Source of the DNA: Streptomyces sp. R302
Lineage (GTDB): Bacteria; Actinomycetota; Actinomycetes; Streptomycetales; Streptomycetaceae
Direction of reading: 5' to 3'
Length of the DNA: 64,000 nt
NCBI RefSeq assembly: GCF_012927245.1
Contig: NZ_JABBGE010000014.1
Span: forward strand, 145,991-209,990
Shown here piece by piece: positions 1-8,426 of this stretch; the stretch's first letter is position 1, and each line of letters starts with the position of its first letter. The position numbers were made by a program, and so were the translations under genes. The notes below the pieces were generated by a model, which saw nothing but the letters and a program-made list of their open reading frames with translations, had not been told where the DNA came from and did no database searches.

Positions 1-90
1 TCCGGAAGATTCCCCGAAGGGCTCCGGCCGGCCGCGTCGCCGACCTGAAAATGGTGACACGGCCGCCCCGCGCCCGTCACGCGGGTTTCC

Positions 91-1650
91 TCAGCGGCGC
101 GCGTCCGCCGGCGGGAGGCTGCGCCAGTCCGGGTGCCCGGGCATGGGCGGGGTCTTCTCCCCGTACAGCCAGCCGGCGAAGAAGGCGTCGAGGTCCCGCC
201 CGGAGACCTGCTCCGCGAGGGCCGTGAAGTCGGCGGTGGTGGCGGTGCCGTCCCGGTGGTCGGCGACCCAGCGCCGCTGCAGCCGGTCGAAGGCCTCGGC
301 GCCGATGGTCTCCCGCAGGGCGTGGAGCACGAGCGCGCTGCCGTCGTAGACGACGGGCCGGAAGAGGCTGATCTTCTGCCCGGGCGCGGGCGGGCGGGGC
401 GCCGCCGGGGGCCCGCCGTCGGCGCGCCAGCCGTCGGAGGCGGCGTACGCGGCCTTCATGCGCTTCTCCAGGGACTTGCCGGCCGTCTCGTCGGCGTACA
501 GCGCCTCGTACCAGCTGGCATGCCCCTCGTTGAGCCACAGGTCGGACCAGGTGCGCGGGGAGACGCTGTCGCCGAACCACTGGTGGGCCAACTCGTGGAC
601 CATGACCGCGTCGACGTACCACTCGGGGAAGCGGGGGTCGGTGAAGAGGCGCCGTTCGAAGAGCGAGAGGGTCTGGGTCTCCAGCTCGAAGCCGGTGGTG
701 GCGTCGGCGATCAGCACGCCGTACGTCTCGAAGGGGTACGGGCCGACCTTGCCCTCCATCCACTCCAGGTGGCCGGGGGTGCGGCGCAGCCAGGGCTCCA
801 TGGTCTCCCGGTCCTGGGCGCGGACCACGTCGCGGACCGGGAGGCCGTGGGGGCCGGTGCGGTGGAGGACGGCGGAGCGGCCGATGGAGACCTGGGCGAG
901 TTCGGTGGCCATGGGGTGGCGGACGCGGTAGGTCCAGGTGGTGGTGGCGCCGTGCTCCGCGCGGTCGACGGGCAGGCCGTTGGCGACGGCCGTCAGCTCG
1001 CTCGGGGCGGTGATCCGGAAGGTGAAGGCGGCCTTGTCGGAAGGGTGGTCGTTGGAGGGGAAGACGCGGTGGGCGGCGTCGGCCTGGTTGGCCATGGCGA
1101 GTCCGTCGGAGGTGCGCACCCAGCCCCCGTTGGCGGCGGGCCCGCTCGGGTCGCTGGTGTGGCGGACGGTCACGGTGACGGCCTCGCCGGCGTCGATCGG
1201 GACGACGGGTGTGACGACCAGGTCCTCGCCGCTGGTCGCGAAGCCGGCCGGTACGCCGTCGACGGTGACGCCGGAGACCGTGCCGTGCGTGAAGTCGAGG
1301 TGGAGCCGGTCGAGGTCGGCGGTGGCGAGGGCGTCGACCCGGGTGACGGCGGCGAGCGGCTCGGTGTTCACGCCGGAGTAGGTGAGGTTGATGTCGTACG
1401 CGAGGACGTCGTACCCCGGGTTCCCGAGGTACGGGAAGAGCGGGTCGCCGATGCCGAGCGGGGCGGGTGCGGGCACGGCCGCCGCGACCAGTCCGGCGCC
1501 GGCGGCGACGAGCCCGGCGGCCCGCAGCCAGGACCTCCGGCGCGGTCGCCGGGGGGTGCCGGGGGCGGGCGGCGTCCCGGTGGCGGGGGTGTCGGTGCCG
1601 GGGGTGCCGGTGGTGGAGGCAGGCGGGCGGGGCGGGGAAGTGTGCGCCAT
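91..1650 (-). CDS. M1-family zinc metallopeptidase, probably exported
   Basis: A 519-residue gluzincin aminopeptidase of the M1 family. The zinc site is visible as HELAHQWFGD followed 18 residues later by the glutamate of NEGHASW, the family HExxH-x18-E pattern. The N-terminal M1 beta-sheet domain precedes it. The first 30 residues are Pro/Thr-rich, then an arginine cluster (RRPRRRSWLR) leads into a hydrophobic Ala/Gly/Val stretch. This resembles a signal peptide or N-terminal anchor, so the enzyme probably acts outside the membrane. At about 520 residues it lacks the long C-terminal helical domain of 850-residue PepN enzymes. The ATG at 1650 has no purine-rich ribosome site, but a TAGCCC hexamer ends 6 nt before it, which suggests a leaderless message. 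It lies downstream of rshA in the same orientation, about 110 bp away. The natural substrate cannot be read from sequence. Confidence 0.9.
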   Translation of the reverse strand: MAHTSPPRPPASTTGTPGTDTPATGTPPAPGTPRRPRRRSWLRAAGLVAAGAGLVAAAVPAPAPLGIGDPLFPYLGNPGYDVLAYDINLTYSGVNTEPLAAVTRVDALATADLDRLHLDFTHGTVSGVTVDGVPAGFATSGEDLVVTPVVPIDAGEAVTVTVRHTSDPSGPAANGGWVRTSDGLAMANQADAAHRVFPSNDHPSDKAAFTFRITAPSELTAVANGLPVDRAEHGATTTWTYRVRHPMATELAQVSIGRSAVLHRTGPHGLPVRDVVRAQDRETMEPWLRRTPGHLEWMEGKVGPYPFETYGVLIADATTGFELETQTLSLFERRLFTDPRFPEWYVDAVMVHELAHQWFGDSVSPRTWSDLWLNEGHASWYEALYADETAGKSLEKRMKAAYAASDGWRADGGPPAAPRPPAPGQKISLFRPVVYDGSALVLHALRETIGAEAFDRLQRRWVADHRDGTATTADFTALAEQVSGRDLDAFFAGWLYGEKTPPMPGHPDWRSLPPADARR

Positions 1651-1759
1651 GGGCCAGGGCTACCAGTGCCCGGGCCCGCGCCCCGGGCCGACGCGCGCAC
1701 CCGCCACCCGAAGGTGTCACCCGCGGGCGGGGTCAGAGGCGGGGGCAGAGGCGGTGGGG

Positions 1760-3895
1760 TCAGAGGCGGTGGGTCCTGGCCACGTCGTAGACGCCGGGGA
1801 CCTCGCGCATGGCGCGCATGAGGGCGGGGAGCGCCGCGGCGTCGGCGAGTTGCAGGGTGTACGTGTGGCGGACCCGCTGCTCGCTCGGTGGCTCGACGGT
1901 GGCGGAGACCACCTCGGCGCCGGCGGTGGCGATGGCCTCGGTGAGGTCGGCGAGCAGACCGGGGCGGCCGAACGATTCGGCTACCAGCGTGACCCGGCAG
2001 TGGGCGGCGTCGCCCCAGCGGACGGGGACGGCGGCGCGGCCGAGGCGGCGCATGACGTCCACGGCCGGACAGCCCGTGCGGTGGGCGGTGACGGCGCCGC
2101 CCCGGACCCGGAAGCCGGTGATGGCGTCGGGGGGCACGGGGGTGCAGCAGCCGGCCGGGCGGACCGGGGCGGCGGGGGCGCCGTCGAGGTCGGCGTGGAG
2201 CTCGGCGCCCGAGCTGCGGTCGGCGGCGACGCTGAGCGGCGGGCGGGGGGCCGCGGCGGGCGGGGCGGCGGCCTCCGGGTGCGCCTGGAGCCAGGCGGTG
2301 ATCGCGATCCGCGCGGCCGGGGTACGGGCGTGGTCCAGCCACTCCGGGGAGGGCCCGGAACCGGCGTCCTGGGCGAGGAGCAGGTGCACGGTGTCGCCGT
2401 CGGCGAGGACGGTGCCCAGGGGGGCGAGCCGGCCGTTGACGCGGGCGCCGAGGCAGCCGTGGGCGGCCTCGGCGTGCTGGGCGTAGGCGGCGTCGACGCA
2501 GGTGGAGCCGGCGGGCAGGCCGAGCGTCCCGCCGTCGGCGCGGAAGACGGTGATCTCGTGGTCCTCGGCGAGGTCGGCGCGGAGCGAGCTCCAGAAGGTG
2601 TCGGGGTCGGGCGCGGACTCCTGCCAGTCGAGGAGGCGGGCGAGCCAGCCGGGGCGGGTGGGGTCGGTGCGCTCGCCGTCCTCGGCGGTCTCGGACGGGT
2701 CGGCGGTGTCCGGGGCCGTGCCGAGGGGGCTGCCGAGCGCCACGACGCCCGCCTCGGCGACCTTGTGCATGCGGTGGGTGCGGATCAGGACCTCCGCGAC
2801 GGCCCCGTCGGGCGCGGCGATCGCGGTGTGCAGCGACTGGTACAGGTTGAACTTGGGGGCCGCGATGAAGTCCTTGAACTCCGAGATCAGCGGGGTGAAG
2901 CAGGTGTGCAGCTCGCCGAGGACCGCGTAGCAGTCGGCGTCCTCGGCGACGAGGACGAGGAGCCGCCCGAAGTCGCAGCCGCGCAGCTCGCCGCGCTTGA
3001 GCCGGACGCGGTGGACGGAGACGAAGTGGCGGGGCCGGACGAGGACTTCGGCGGCGATGTCCGCCTCGCGCAGTACGGTGCCGACGTGTTCGGCGACGGC
3101 GGCGAGGGCGTCGGGCGATCCGGAGCCGGTGGCGTCGGCGATGAGCGCGCGGGTGGCCTCGTACTCCTCGGGGTGGAGGATGGCGAAGACCAGGTCCTCC
3201 AGTTCGGTCTTGAGGGCCTGGACGCCGAGCCGTTCGGCGAGCGGGATGAGGACGTCGCGGGTGACCTTGGCGATGCGGGCCTGTTTCTCGGGCCGCATCA
3301 CGCCGAGGGTGCGCATGTTGTGCAGCCGGTCGGCGAGCTTGATGGACATGACGCGGACGTCGTCGCCGGTGGCGACGAGCATCTTGCGGAAGGTCTCGGG
3401 TTCGGCGGCGGCGCCGTAGTCGATCTTCTCCACCTTGGTGACGCCGTCGACGAGGTACGCGACCTCGTCGCCGAACTCGCGGCGGACCTGATCGAGCGTC
3501 ACCTCGGTGTCCTCGACGGTGTCGTGGAGGAGGGAGGCGGTCAGGGTGGTGGTCTCGGCGCCCAGCTCGGCGAGGATGAGGGTGACGGCGAGCGGATGGG
3601 TGATGTACGGCTCGCCGCTCTTGCGGAACTGGCCGCGGTGCGAGGACTCGGCGAGCACGTACGCCCGGCGCAGCACCGTCAGGTCGGCCTCGGGGTGGTG
3701 GGCGCGGTGCGCCTCGGCGACGTGGCTGATGGCGTCCGGCAGCCGGTCGCGGGGGGCGGGGCCCGCGGTGGCGCCGAGCAGGGCCGCGCGGCCGATCCTG
3801 CGCAGGTCGAGCCGGGCGCGGCCGCGCCTGCGGACGCGTGGGTCGGTGGCGGCGGTCTCGGCCGCGCTCACGGGGTTCGTGGCCTCTGCGCTCAT
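1760..3895 (-). CDS. rshA: RelA/SpoT homologue, (p)ppGpp synthetase/hydrolase family
   Basis: A 711-residue long RSH protein. In order: an HD hydrolase domain with the SLLHDTVEDT signature and HNMRTLG; a synthetase domain with EFKDFIAAPKFNLYQSLHT; a TGS domain starting near EITVFRADGG; a Cys/His zinc-binding-type segment (CCTPVPPDAI, HRTGCPAV); and a C-terminal ACT domain. The synthetase core departs from consensus: the usual NGYQSLHT reads NLYQSLHT, and the segment that normally reads like DLxAxRVIV reads CDFGRLLVLV. S. coelicolor has a second RSH gene, rshA, beside the canonical relA, and this protein and neighbourhood fit it. I chose the ATG at 3895, 84 bp inside the longest frame, because GGAGGTG lies 4 nt upstream. 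A TAGCAT hexamer at 3961-3966 could be the -10, giving a leader of about 60 nt. Enzyme balance (synthesis versus hydrolysis) is uncertain. Confidence 0.93.
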   Translation of the reverse strand: MSAEATNPVSAAETAATDPRVRRRGRARLDLRRIGRAALLGATAGPAPRDRLPDAISHVAEAHRAHHPEADLTVLRRAYVLAESSHRGQFRKSGEPYITHPLAVTLILAELGAETTTLTASLLHDTVEDTEVTLDQVRREFGDEVAYLVDGVTKVEKIDYGAAAEPETFRKMLVATGDDVRVMSIKLADRLHNMRTLGVMRPEKQARIAKVTRDVLIPLAERLGVQALKTELEDLVFAILHPEEYEATRALIADATGSGSPDALAAVAEHVGTVLREADIAAEVLVRPRHFVSVHRVRLKRGELRGCDFGRLLVLVAEDADCYAVLGELHTCFTPLISEFKDFIAAPKFNLYQSLHTAIAAPDGAVAEVLIRTHRMHKVAEAGVVALGSPLGTAPDTADPSETAEDGERTDPTRPGWLARLLDWQESAPDPDTFWSSLRADLAEDHEITVFRADGGTLGLPAGSTCVDAAYAQHAEAAHGCLGARVNGRLAPLGTVLADGDTVHLLLAQDAGSGPSPEWLDHARTPAARIAITAWLQAHPEAAAPPAAAPRPPLSVAADRSSGAELHADLDGAPAAPVRPAGCCTPVPPDAITGFRVRGGAVTAHRTGCPAVDVMRRLGRAAVPVRWGDAAHCRVTLVAESFGRPGLLADLTEAIATAGAEVVSATVEPPSEQRVRHTYTLQLADAAALPALMRAMREVPGVYDVARTHRL

Positions 3896-4116
3896 GGGGC
3901 ACCTCCGGCGGCGTCGACCGGCGGTGGACGGGCGAGGGGAGCCCGGGGGGCCGGTGCTTGATGCTACCGACCCCACCACGTGGCGCAGTCCCGCTCTCGC
4001 CCAGCGTGAAACGGATCACCCATTCGAGCGACACGAGAGTCGTTGACAGTTTCGATTGGACCGCCGGGACGGGCCCTCGGGATCGACCGCCGGGACGGCC
4101 GCGGCCGGAAGGCGCC

Positions 4117-4992
4117 TCAGCCGGCGGTGAGCCAGGAGGGCTCCAGGGTGCCCTCGGCGACGATGACGGCGGGACCGGTCATCTCGATGGCGCCGTCGGG
4201 GTGCTCGGTGATGACCAGGGTGCCGCCGAGGACGTCCACGGTGTACGTGACGGGGGCGCCGGTCACGGCCGGGTCCGCCCCGTCGCGGCGGGCGGTGGCG
4301 ACGGCCACGGCGCAGGCGCCGGTGCCGCAGGAGCGGGTCTCGGCGGCGCCGCGCTCGTGCACCCGCATGGCGACGTGGCGGGGGCCCCGGTCCGCCACGA
4401 ACTCGATGTTGACCCCGTCCGGGTAGACCGACGCGGGCTCGTACGGCGGCTCGTCGTACAGGGTGCCCGCGTGGGCGAGGTCCTCGACGAAGGCGACCGC
4501 GTGCGGATTGCCCATGTTCACGTTCCGCGCGGGCCAGCTGCGGCCGTCGACGGCGACCGTGACGCCCTCCTCGGGGAGGACGGCGCGGCCCATGGAGACG
4601 GTGACGGAGCCGTCCTTGTCGAGGTGGACGCGCTTGACGCCGCCGCGGGTGGCGACGGCGACCTCGCCGGCGGTGACGTGGCCGGCGTGCTCCAGATAGC
4701 GGGCGAAGACCCGGACGCCGTTGCCGCACATCTCGGCGACCGTGCCGTCCGCGTTGCGGTAGTCCATGAACCACTCGGCCTCGTCGGCCATGGCGCGGGC
4801 CTCGGGGTGGGCGGCGCTGCGGACGACGTGCAGCAGGCCGTCGCCGCCGAGTCCGGCGCGGCGGTCGCAGAGCCGGGCGACGAGCGCGGGGGGCAGGTCG
4901 ATCTCGTTCTCCGCGTCGGGGACGATCACGAAGTCGTTCTCGGTGCCGTGGCCCTTGAGGTAACGGAGCGGGGTGGTCTGCGTGCTGGTCAC
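4117..4992 (-). CDS. dapF: Diaminopimelate epimerase
   Basis: Converts LL- to meso-diaminopimelate in the lysine and peptidoglycan pathway, in the cytoplasm, without cofactor. At 291 residues it has the family length. Both catalytic cysteines are visible: MCGNGVRVF in the N-terminal half and SCGTGACAVAV in the C-terminal half, with the substrate-binding GHGTENDF near residue 17. Streptomycetes have LL-DAP in their walls, so the enzyme serves mainly lysine supply. The GTG at 4992 is preceded by TACAGT (5000-5005) ending 7 nt upstream, with no ribosome site, so translation may be leaderless. The 221-bp gap to rshA downstream holds a TTGACA on the opposite strand (4043-4048) that serves no visible gene. 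The order miaA-DUF-dapF-rshA is typical of streptomycetes. Confidence 0.95.
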   Translation of the reverse strand: MTSTQTTPLRYLKGHGTENDFVIVPDAENEIDLPPALVARLCDRRAGLGGDGLLHVVRSAAHPEARAMADEAEWFMDYRNADGTVAEMCGNGVRVFARYLEHAGHVTAGEVAVATRGGVKRVHLDKDGSVTVSMGRAVLPEEGVTVAVDGRSWPARNVNMGNPHAVAFVEDLAHAGTLYDEPPYEPASVYPDGVNIEFVADRGPRHVAMRVHERGAAETRSCGTGACAVAVATARRDGADPAVTGAPVTYTVDVLGGTLVITEHPDGAIEMTGPAVIVAEGTLEPSWLTAG

Positions 4993-5112
4993 GGGATCAA
5001 CTGTACGGTGCCGCCCGGACACCCGTTCCGGTTGTCCACAGGGCGGCCGCTCCGGACTCGCACTCGTACTCGTACTGGTCCACAGGGCGGCCCGCGACCG
5101 CCCGGCCCGGGC

Positions 5113-5562
5113 TCAGCGGAGGCGGGCGACGCGCCAGACGGCGAGGGCGACGAGGGCCGCGATGGTCGTCACGTACAGGCCGAGGACCCGCCAGTCCGGA
5201 CGCTCGCCCGAGCCGCGCTGCGGCAGCCCCGGCCAGGTGTAGCCGACCCTGCGGGCGGCCATGACGCCCCAGCCCGCGGCGCAGAAGCTGATGAGCAGTC
5301 CCAGCATGGCGACGACCGCGCCCGCGTCCCCGGAGCCGAAGGCGAGCGGGAAGGCGAACATCAGCGAGCCGACGGAGGCGAGCCCCACGATCGGGGCGAG
5401 CTGCCAGAACCTCAGCAGCCGCCGCGGGCGCAGCTCGACCTCGACCTCGTCGGCGATCTCGACCGCGGAGCCCTCGGCGTCGTCGGGCCCGTCGGGGGTC
5501 AGCCCCGGGGCACCCCCGGGAACCGACTCGTGCTGTTCTCTGTCGCGAGGGCCGGCCTCCAT
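5113..5562 (-). CDS. Conserved hypothetical membrane protein
   Basis: A 149-residue protein with an acidic, disordered N-terminus of about 55 residues, then RRLLRFWQLAPIV, two hydrophobic helices (about residues 65-100), a short loop with VGYTWPGLPQ, and a third helix near the C-terminus. Three membrane spans are likely. I do not recognise a named family or a catalytic motif. The ATG at 5562 follows GGGGAGGG by 9 nt; a GTG six bases further upstream (5568) is closer to that site and equally possible. It sits between miaA and dapF on the same strand, 105 bp from miaA and 120 bp from dapF, and may be co-transcribed with one of them. Confidence 0.75.
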   Translation of the reverse strand: MEAGPRDREQHESVPGGAPGLTPDGPDDAEGSAVEIADEVEVELRPRRLLRFWQLAPIVGLASVGSLMFAFPLAFGSGDAGAVVAMLGLLISFCAAGWGVMAARRVGYTWPGLPQRGSGERPDWRVLGLYVTTIAALVALAVWRVARLR

Positions 5563-5667
5563 CGCCACGCGCCCTCCCCACTCGGACTCCACCTTGGTCG
5601 ATGCTCGATGATGGCACGCTCCCGACCGCGGAAATGACGGGCGGAGCGTCCCGATGCCATCACGTGA

Positions 5668-6606
5668 TCAGGCTGTAACCGCTCGTTCGACCAACGACAG
5701 CGCCTCCCGCGGGAGTTCCCCGCGGTGATCGGCGGCCCCGCTGAGCCAGTGGACGCGCGGGTCGCGGCGGAACCACGAGTCCTGGCGGCGGGCGAAGCGC
5801 TTGGTGGCGCGCACGGTCTCGGCACGTGCCTCGTCCTCGGTGCACTCCCCCGCGAGCGCCGCGAGCACCTGCTGGTAGCCGAGCGCGCGGGAGGCCGTGC
5901 GCCCCTCGCGCAGTCCGAGCGCCTCCAGGGCGCGGACCTCGTCGACGAGCCCCGCCTCCCACATGCGGTCCACCCGGGTGGCGATCCGCTCGTCGAGTTC
6001 GGGGCGGGCGACGTCGACGCCGATCTGGACGGTGTCGTAGACCGACTCGTGGCCGGGGAGGTTCGCCGTGAAGGGCTTCCCCGTGATCTCGATGACCTCC
6101 AGGGCGCGGACGATCCGGCGGCCGTTGCTGGGGAGGATCGCGCGGGCCGCCTCGGGGTCGGCGGCGGCCAGGCGGGCGTGCAGGACGCCGGAGCCGCGCT
6201 CCTCAAGCTCCGCCTCCAGGCGGGCCCGGATCGCGGGGTCGGTGCCGGGGAACTCCAGGGCGTCCACGGCGCCGCGCACGTACAGGCCGGATCCGCCGAC
6301 GAGCACGGGGGTACGGCCCTCGGCGAGCAGCCGGTCGATCTCGGCGCGGGCGAGGCGCTGGTACTCGGCGACGCTGGCGGCCTCGGTGACGTCCCAGATG
6401 TCGAGGAGGTGGTGCGGGACGCCGCCGCGTTCCTCCGGCGTCAGTTTGGCGGTGCCGATGTCCATCCCGCGGTAGAGCTGCATCGAGTCGGCGTTGACGA
6501 CCTCGCCGCCGAGCTGCTGGGCCAGGAACACACCCAGATCGGACTTTCCGGCTGCCGTGGGGCCGACGACGGCGATGACCCGCGGTGCGGGAGCTGCGCT
6601 TCTCAC
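5668..6606 (-). CDS. miaA: tRNA dimethylallyltransferase
   Basis: Transfers a dimethylallyl group to N6 of adenosine-37 in tRNAs reading codons that begin with U; MiaB then methylthiolates the product. 312 residues. The P-loop GPTAAGKSDL lies near residue 16, and the substrate segments DSMQLYRGMDIGTAK and LVGGSGLYVRG are intact, as is the C-terminal ATKRFARRQDSWFRRD. The frame is open far upstream, but homology starts at the GTG at 6606 (VRSAAPAPRV). A GGAGG lies about 17 nt upstream, too far to be convincing, so initiation may be leaderless or weak. miaB, the next enzyme in the pathway, is in the same orientation 1.8 kb away, separated by two opposite-strand genes and one minus-strand gene. 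Confidence 0.95.
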   Translation of the reverse strand: MRSAAPAPRVIAVVGPTAAGKSDLGVFLAQQLGGEVVNADSMQLYRGMDIGTAKLTPEERGGVPHHLLDIWDVTEAASVAEYQRLARAEIDRLLAEGRTPVLVGGSGLYVRGAVDALEFPGTDPAIRARLEAELEERGSGVLHARLAAADPEAARAILPSNGRRIVRALEVIEITGKPFTANLPGHESVYDTVQIGVDVARPELDERIATRVDRMWEAGLVDEVRALEALGLREGRTASRALGYQQVLAALAGECTEDEARAETVRATKRFARRQDSWFRRDPRVHWLSGAADHRGELPREALSLVERAVTA

Positions 6607-6743
6607 CGTCCCAGTCTCGCAAACCTCCGGGGGCGTCCCCGAACGAGCGACGTGACACGGGGGTGGGGGCTTCGTTCCCCGTGCGTGGTTCCGGCCGTGG
6701 TTCCCGCGCACGGCACCCCCGACGAGTAGGCTGAGGAGTGGAT

Positions 6744-7091
6744 ATGGGCGTTTTCTCAAGGTTTCGCCGGAAGAAGCAGTCGATGGAGGAGTCGGGTGAG
6801 CCGGCTTCGGCGGAGCTCGCCGAGTCCGAGTCGGCGTCCGAGGCGGAATCGGAGTCCGATTCGGAGTCCGATTCGGAGTCGAAGTCGGAGGCGGAGGCTG
6901 TCGAGTCCGAGGCGGGCGGGACGGTGACGCGGCTGACCGTCCCGGGAGTGACCGCACCGGAGGAGTCCTCGGAGATCGTGGAGATCCCCCGGCAGCAGTC
7001 GGCCGACACCGCCGCGGACGCCGGTTCGGGCGCGGGCTCGGACGCGGGCTCGGACGCGGACAGCGAGACCGGGAAGGCCGCCCGCACATAG
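6744..7091 (+). CDS. Small acidic Ser/Glu-rich protein of unknown function
   Basis: A 115-residue protein. It starts with a basic MGVFSRFRRKKQS segment and continues with a low-complexity run of about 35 residues built from Ser, Glu, Asp and Ala. A short ordered-looking patch follows (TRLTVPGVTAP, SSEIVEIPRQQ), then a Gly/Asp/Ser-rich tail. I recognise no domain. The DNA of the acidic run is itself a degenerate hexanucleotide repeat around gattcggagtcc, so length may vary between strains. GAGGAG at 6733-6738 gives ideal spacing to the ATG at 6744; the GTG overlapping that site is a poorer start. TAGGCT at 6727-6732 could be a -10. The gene is followed after 28 bp by the MT0933-like gene on the same strand and may be co-transcribed. 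Confidence 0.65.
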   Translation: MGVFSRFRRKKQSMEESGEPASAELAESESASEAESESDSESDSESKSEAEAVESEAGGTVTRLTVPGVTAPEESSEIVEIPRQQSADTAADAGSGAGSDAGSDADSETGKAART

Positions 7092-7119
7092 GCACGACAC
7101 GGACACGGAGAGGTGCTCC

Positions 7120-7377
7120 ATGGGCTTCCTGGATTCACTGAAGGCCAAGCTGGGCCCGGCCAAGCACAAGGTCTCGGACCTCGCGCAGCAGCACGGGGAC
7201 AAGATCGACCAGGGCCTGGACAAGGCGGCGAAGATGGTCGACGAGAAGACCAAGGGCAAGTACAGCGACAAGATCCAGTCCGGCACCGGCAAGGCCAAGG
7301 ACGCGATCGACCGCATCGGGCAGAAGGACGACGGCACGCCCGGCACCGACGGCACGCCCCCGCCGCCGACCGCCTAG
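7120..7377 (+). CDS. MT0933-like antitoxin-family small protein
   Basis: An 85-residue, Lys/Asp-rich, helical protein resembling the MT0933/Rv0909 antitoxin family: MGFLDSLKAKLGPAK, then AQQHGDKIDQGLDKAAKMVD, TKGKYSDKIQSGTGKAKDAI, and a Pro/Thr/Gly tail. In mycobacteria that family is paired with a toxin gene; no recognisable toxin gene follows here. The next plus-strand signal is a strong terminator 10 bp downstream. The name therefore reflects sequence family only, and a stress or chromatin-associated role is equally open. GAGAGGTG lies just before the ATG at 7120. Upstream neighbour is the acidic Ser/Glu protein, probably the same transcript. Confidence 0.75.
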   Translation: MGFLDSLKAKLGPAKHKVSDLAQQHGDKIDQGLDKAAKMVDEKTKGKYSDKIQSGTGKAKDAIDRIGQKDDGTPGTDGTPPPPTA

Positions 7378-7386
7378 GCACCCGAC

Positions 7387-7434
7387 CGCACGCGGCCCGC
7401 GGAGCACGTACCGCTGCTCCGCGGGCCGCGTGCG
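7387..7434 (+). terminator. Strong hairpin terminator after the MT0933-like gene
   Basis: A perfect 20-bp inverted repeat, left arm 7387-7406 and right arm 7415-7434, with an 8-nt loop. There is no U-tract, as is usual for actinomycete terminators. It begins 10 bp after the stop codon and can also act on the convergent gene ending at 7479. A 16-bp direct repeat (CGTGGCGGGCCCGCGC at 7439 and 7463) follows. Confidence 0.85.
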
Positions 7435-7478
7435 TTCGCGTGGCGGGCCCGCGCCGAGAACCCGTGGCGGGCCCGCGC

Positions 7479-8186
7479 TCAGGACCAGACGGCGACCAGG
7501 TACTCGACGCCGTACGGCGCGTCCTCGTGGAGGAGGCGGCCGGCCAGGCCCGCGCCCTCGGCGGCGCCCGCGAGGACCTGCCAGGGGGCGCGGCCTGCGG
7601 CCTTCAGCTCCCGGGCGAGGCCGGCGTCGAGCGCGAGGACCCCGGGCACGTCGGCGGAGCCCAGGACACGGGCGGCCTCGGCGTCGAAATCGGCGGCGCG
7701 CTCGTCGAAGTAACCGGGGGCCTTCACGGTGCGGCAGGCGCTGCCGTCGCCGAGGACGAGCAGGGCGACCCGCTCGGCCGAGGACGCGAGGCGTCGTCCG
7801 GCCTCCGCACACGCCTCGGCGGTGGCCCGCTCGTCGACCCCGAGCCCCTCCACGGCCGCGCCGGGCGCACCGGTACGGGAGAGCAGCCAGGCGCCCACGG
7901 CGAGCGAGGCCGGCAGCGGGCGGTCGCCCCCGGGGCCCTCGCCGAGGCGCACGGCGAGGTCGACACCGAACCCGGCGAAGGACCCGGCGGAACCGGCCGG
8001 GAAGCCGCCCAGGGCGTCCCCGGGCGCCGCCCCGACCACGTACAGCCGGTCGGGCCGGGCGGCGGCGAGCACCCCGAGGGCGTCCGCGCAGTGCGCCCGC
8101 GCGGCGTCCAGCTCGGGGGCGGCACCGCTCGCGACCTCGGACACGAGCAGCGGCGGGCAGGGGCACACGGCGGCGGCGACAAGCAT
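7479..8186 (-). CDS. Class III extradiol dioxygenase-like protein (LigB/MEMO fold)
   Basis: A 235-residue conserved actinobacterial protein. The N-terminus (MLVAAAVCPCPPLLVSEVA), LYVVGAAPGD, ALLVLGDGSACRTVKAPGYF and DAPYGVEYLVAVW match the class III extradiol dioxygenase subunit B-like domain. The metal-binding histidines of true LigB enzymes are not evident, so catalytic activity is doubtful. The start at 8186 is preceded by TAGGCT (8194-8199) ending 7 nt upstream, with no ribosome site. It sits downstream of miaB on the same strand, 240 bp away, as in other streptomycetes. Function unknown. Confidence 0.75.
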   Translation of the reverse strand: MLVAAAVCPCPPLLVSEVASGAAPELDAARAHCADALGVLAAARPDRLYVVGAAPGDALGGFPAGSAGSFAGFGVDLAVRLGEGPGGDRPLPASLAVGAWLLSRTGAPGAAVEGLGVDERATAEACAEAGRRLASSAERVALLVLGDGSACRTVKAPGYFDERAADFDAEAARVLGSADVPGVLALDAGLARELKAAGRAPWQVLAGAAEGAGLAGRLLHEDAPYGVEYLVAVWS

Positions 8187-8330
8187 GATCCGCAGCCTAC
8201 TGCCCCGCTCCGACAGGAACGCGGCCGTCGGTGGCGGGCGGGAGCGCGGGCGCGGGCGACCGGCTGGAGCGCGGTGGTCCGGCAAGCGGCCCGGGCACAG
8301 CCCGCGCGGTCACCGAGCCGGCGTCCGGCC

Positions 8331-8405
8331 GCGACCCTCCGGCCTCAGCCCTCAGCCCTCCGCCCTCGCCCCTCCGGCCTCAGCCCTCCGGCCTCAGCCG
8401 CTCGG
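8331..8405. repeat. Degenerate CCCTCCGGCCTCAG tandem repeat
   Basis: Four to five imperfect copies of a 13-14 bp CCCTCCGGCCTCAG-like unit in the 240-bp gap between miaB and the dioxygenase-like gene. No coding or clear terminator structure is associated with it. Confidence 0.6.
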
Positions 8406-8426
8406 CGACCGCCTCGGACGCGGCTG

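Noticed and set aside
4043..4048. Plus-strand TTGACA between rshA and dapF as a promoter
   Set aside because: No suitable -10 at 16-19 bp and no plus-strand gene downstream.
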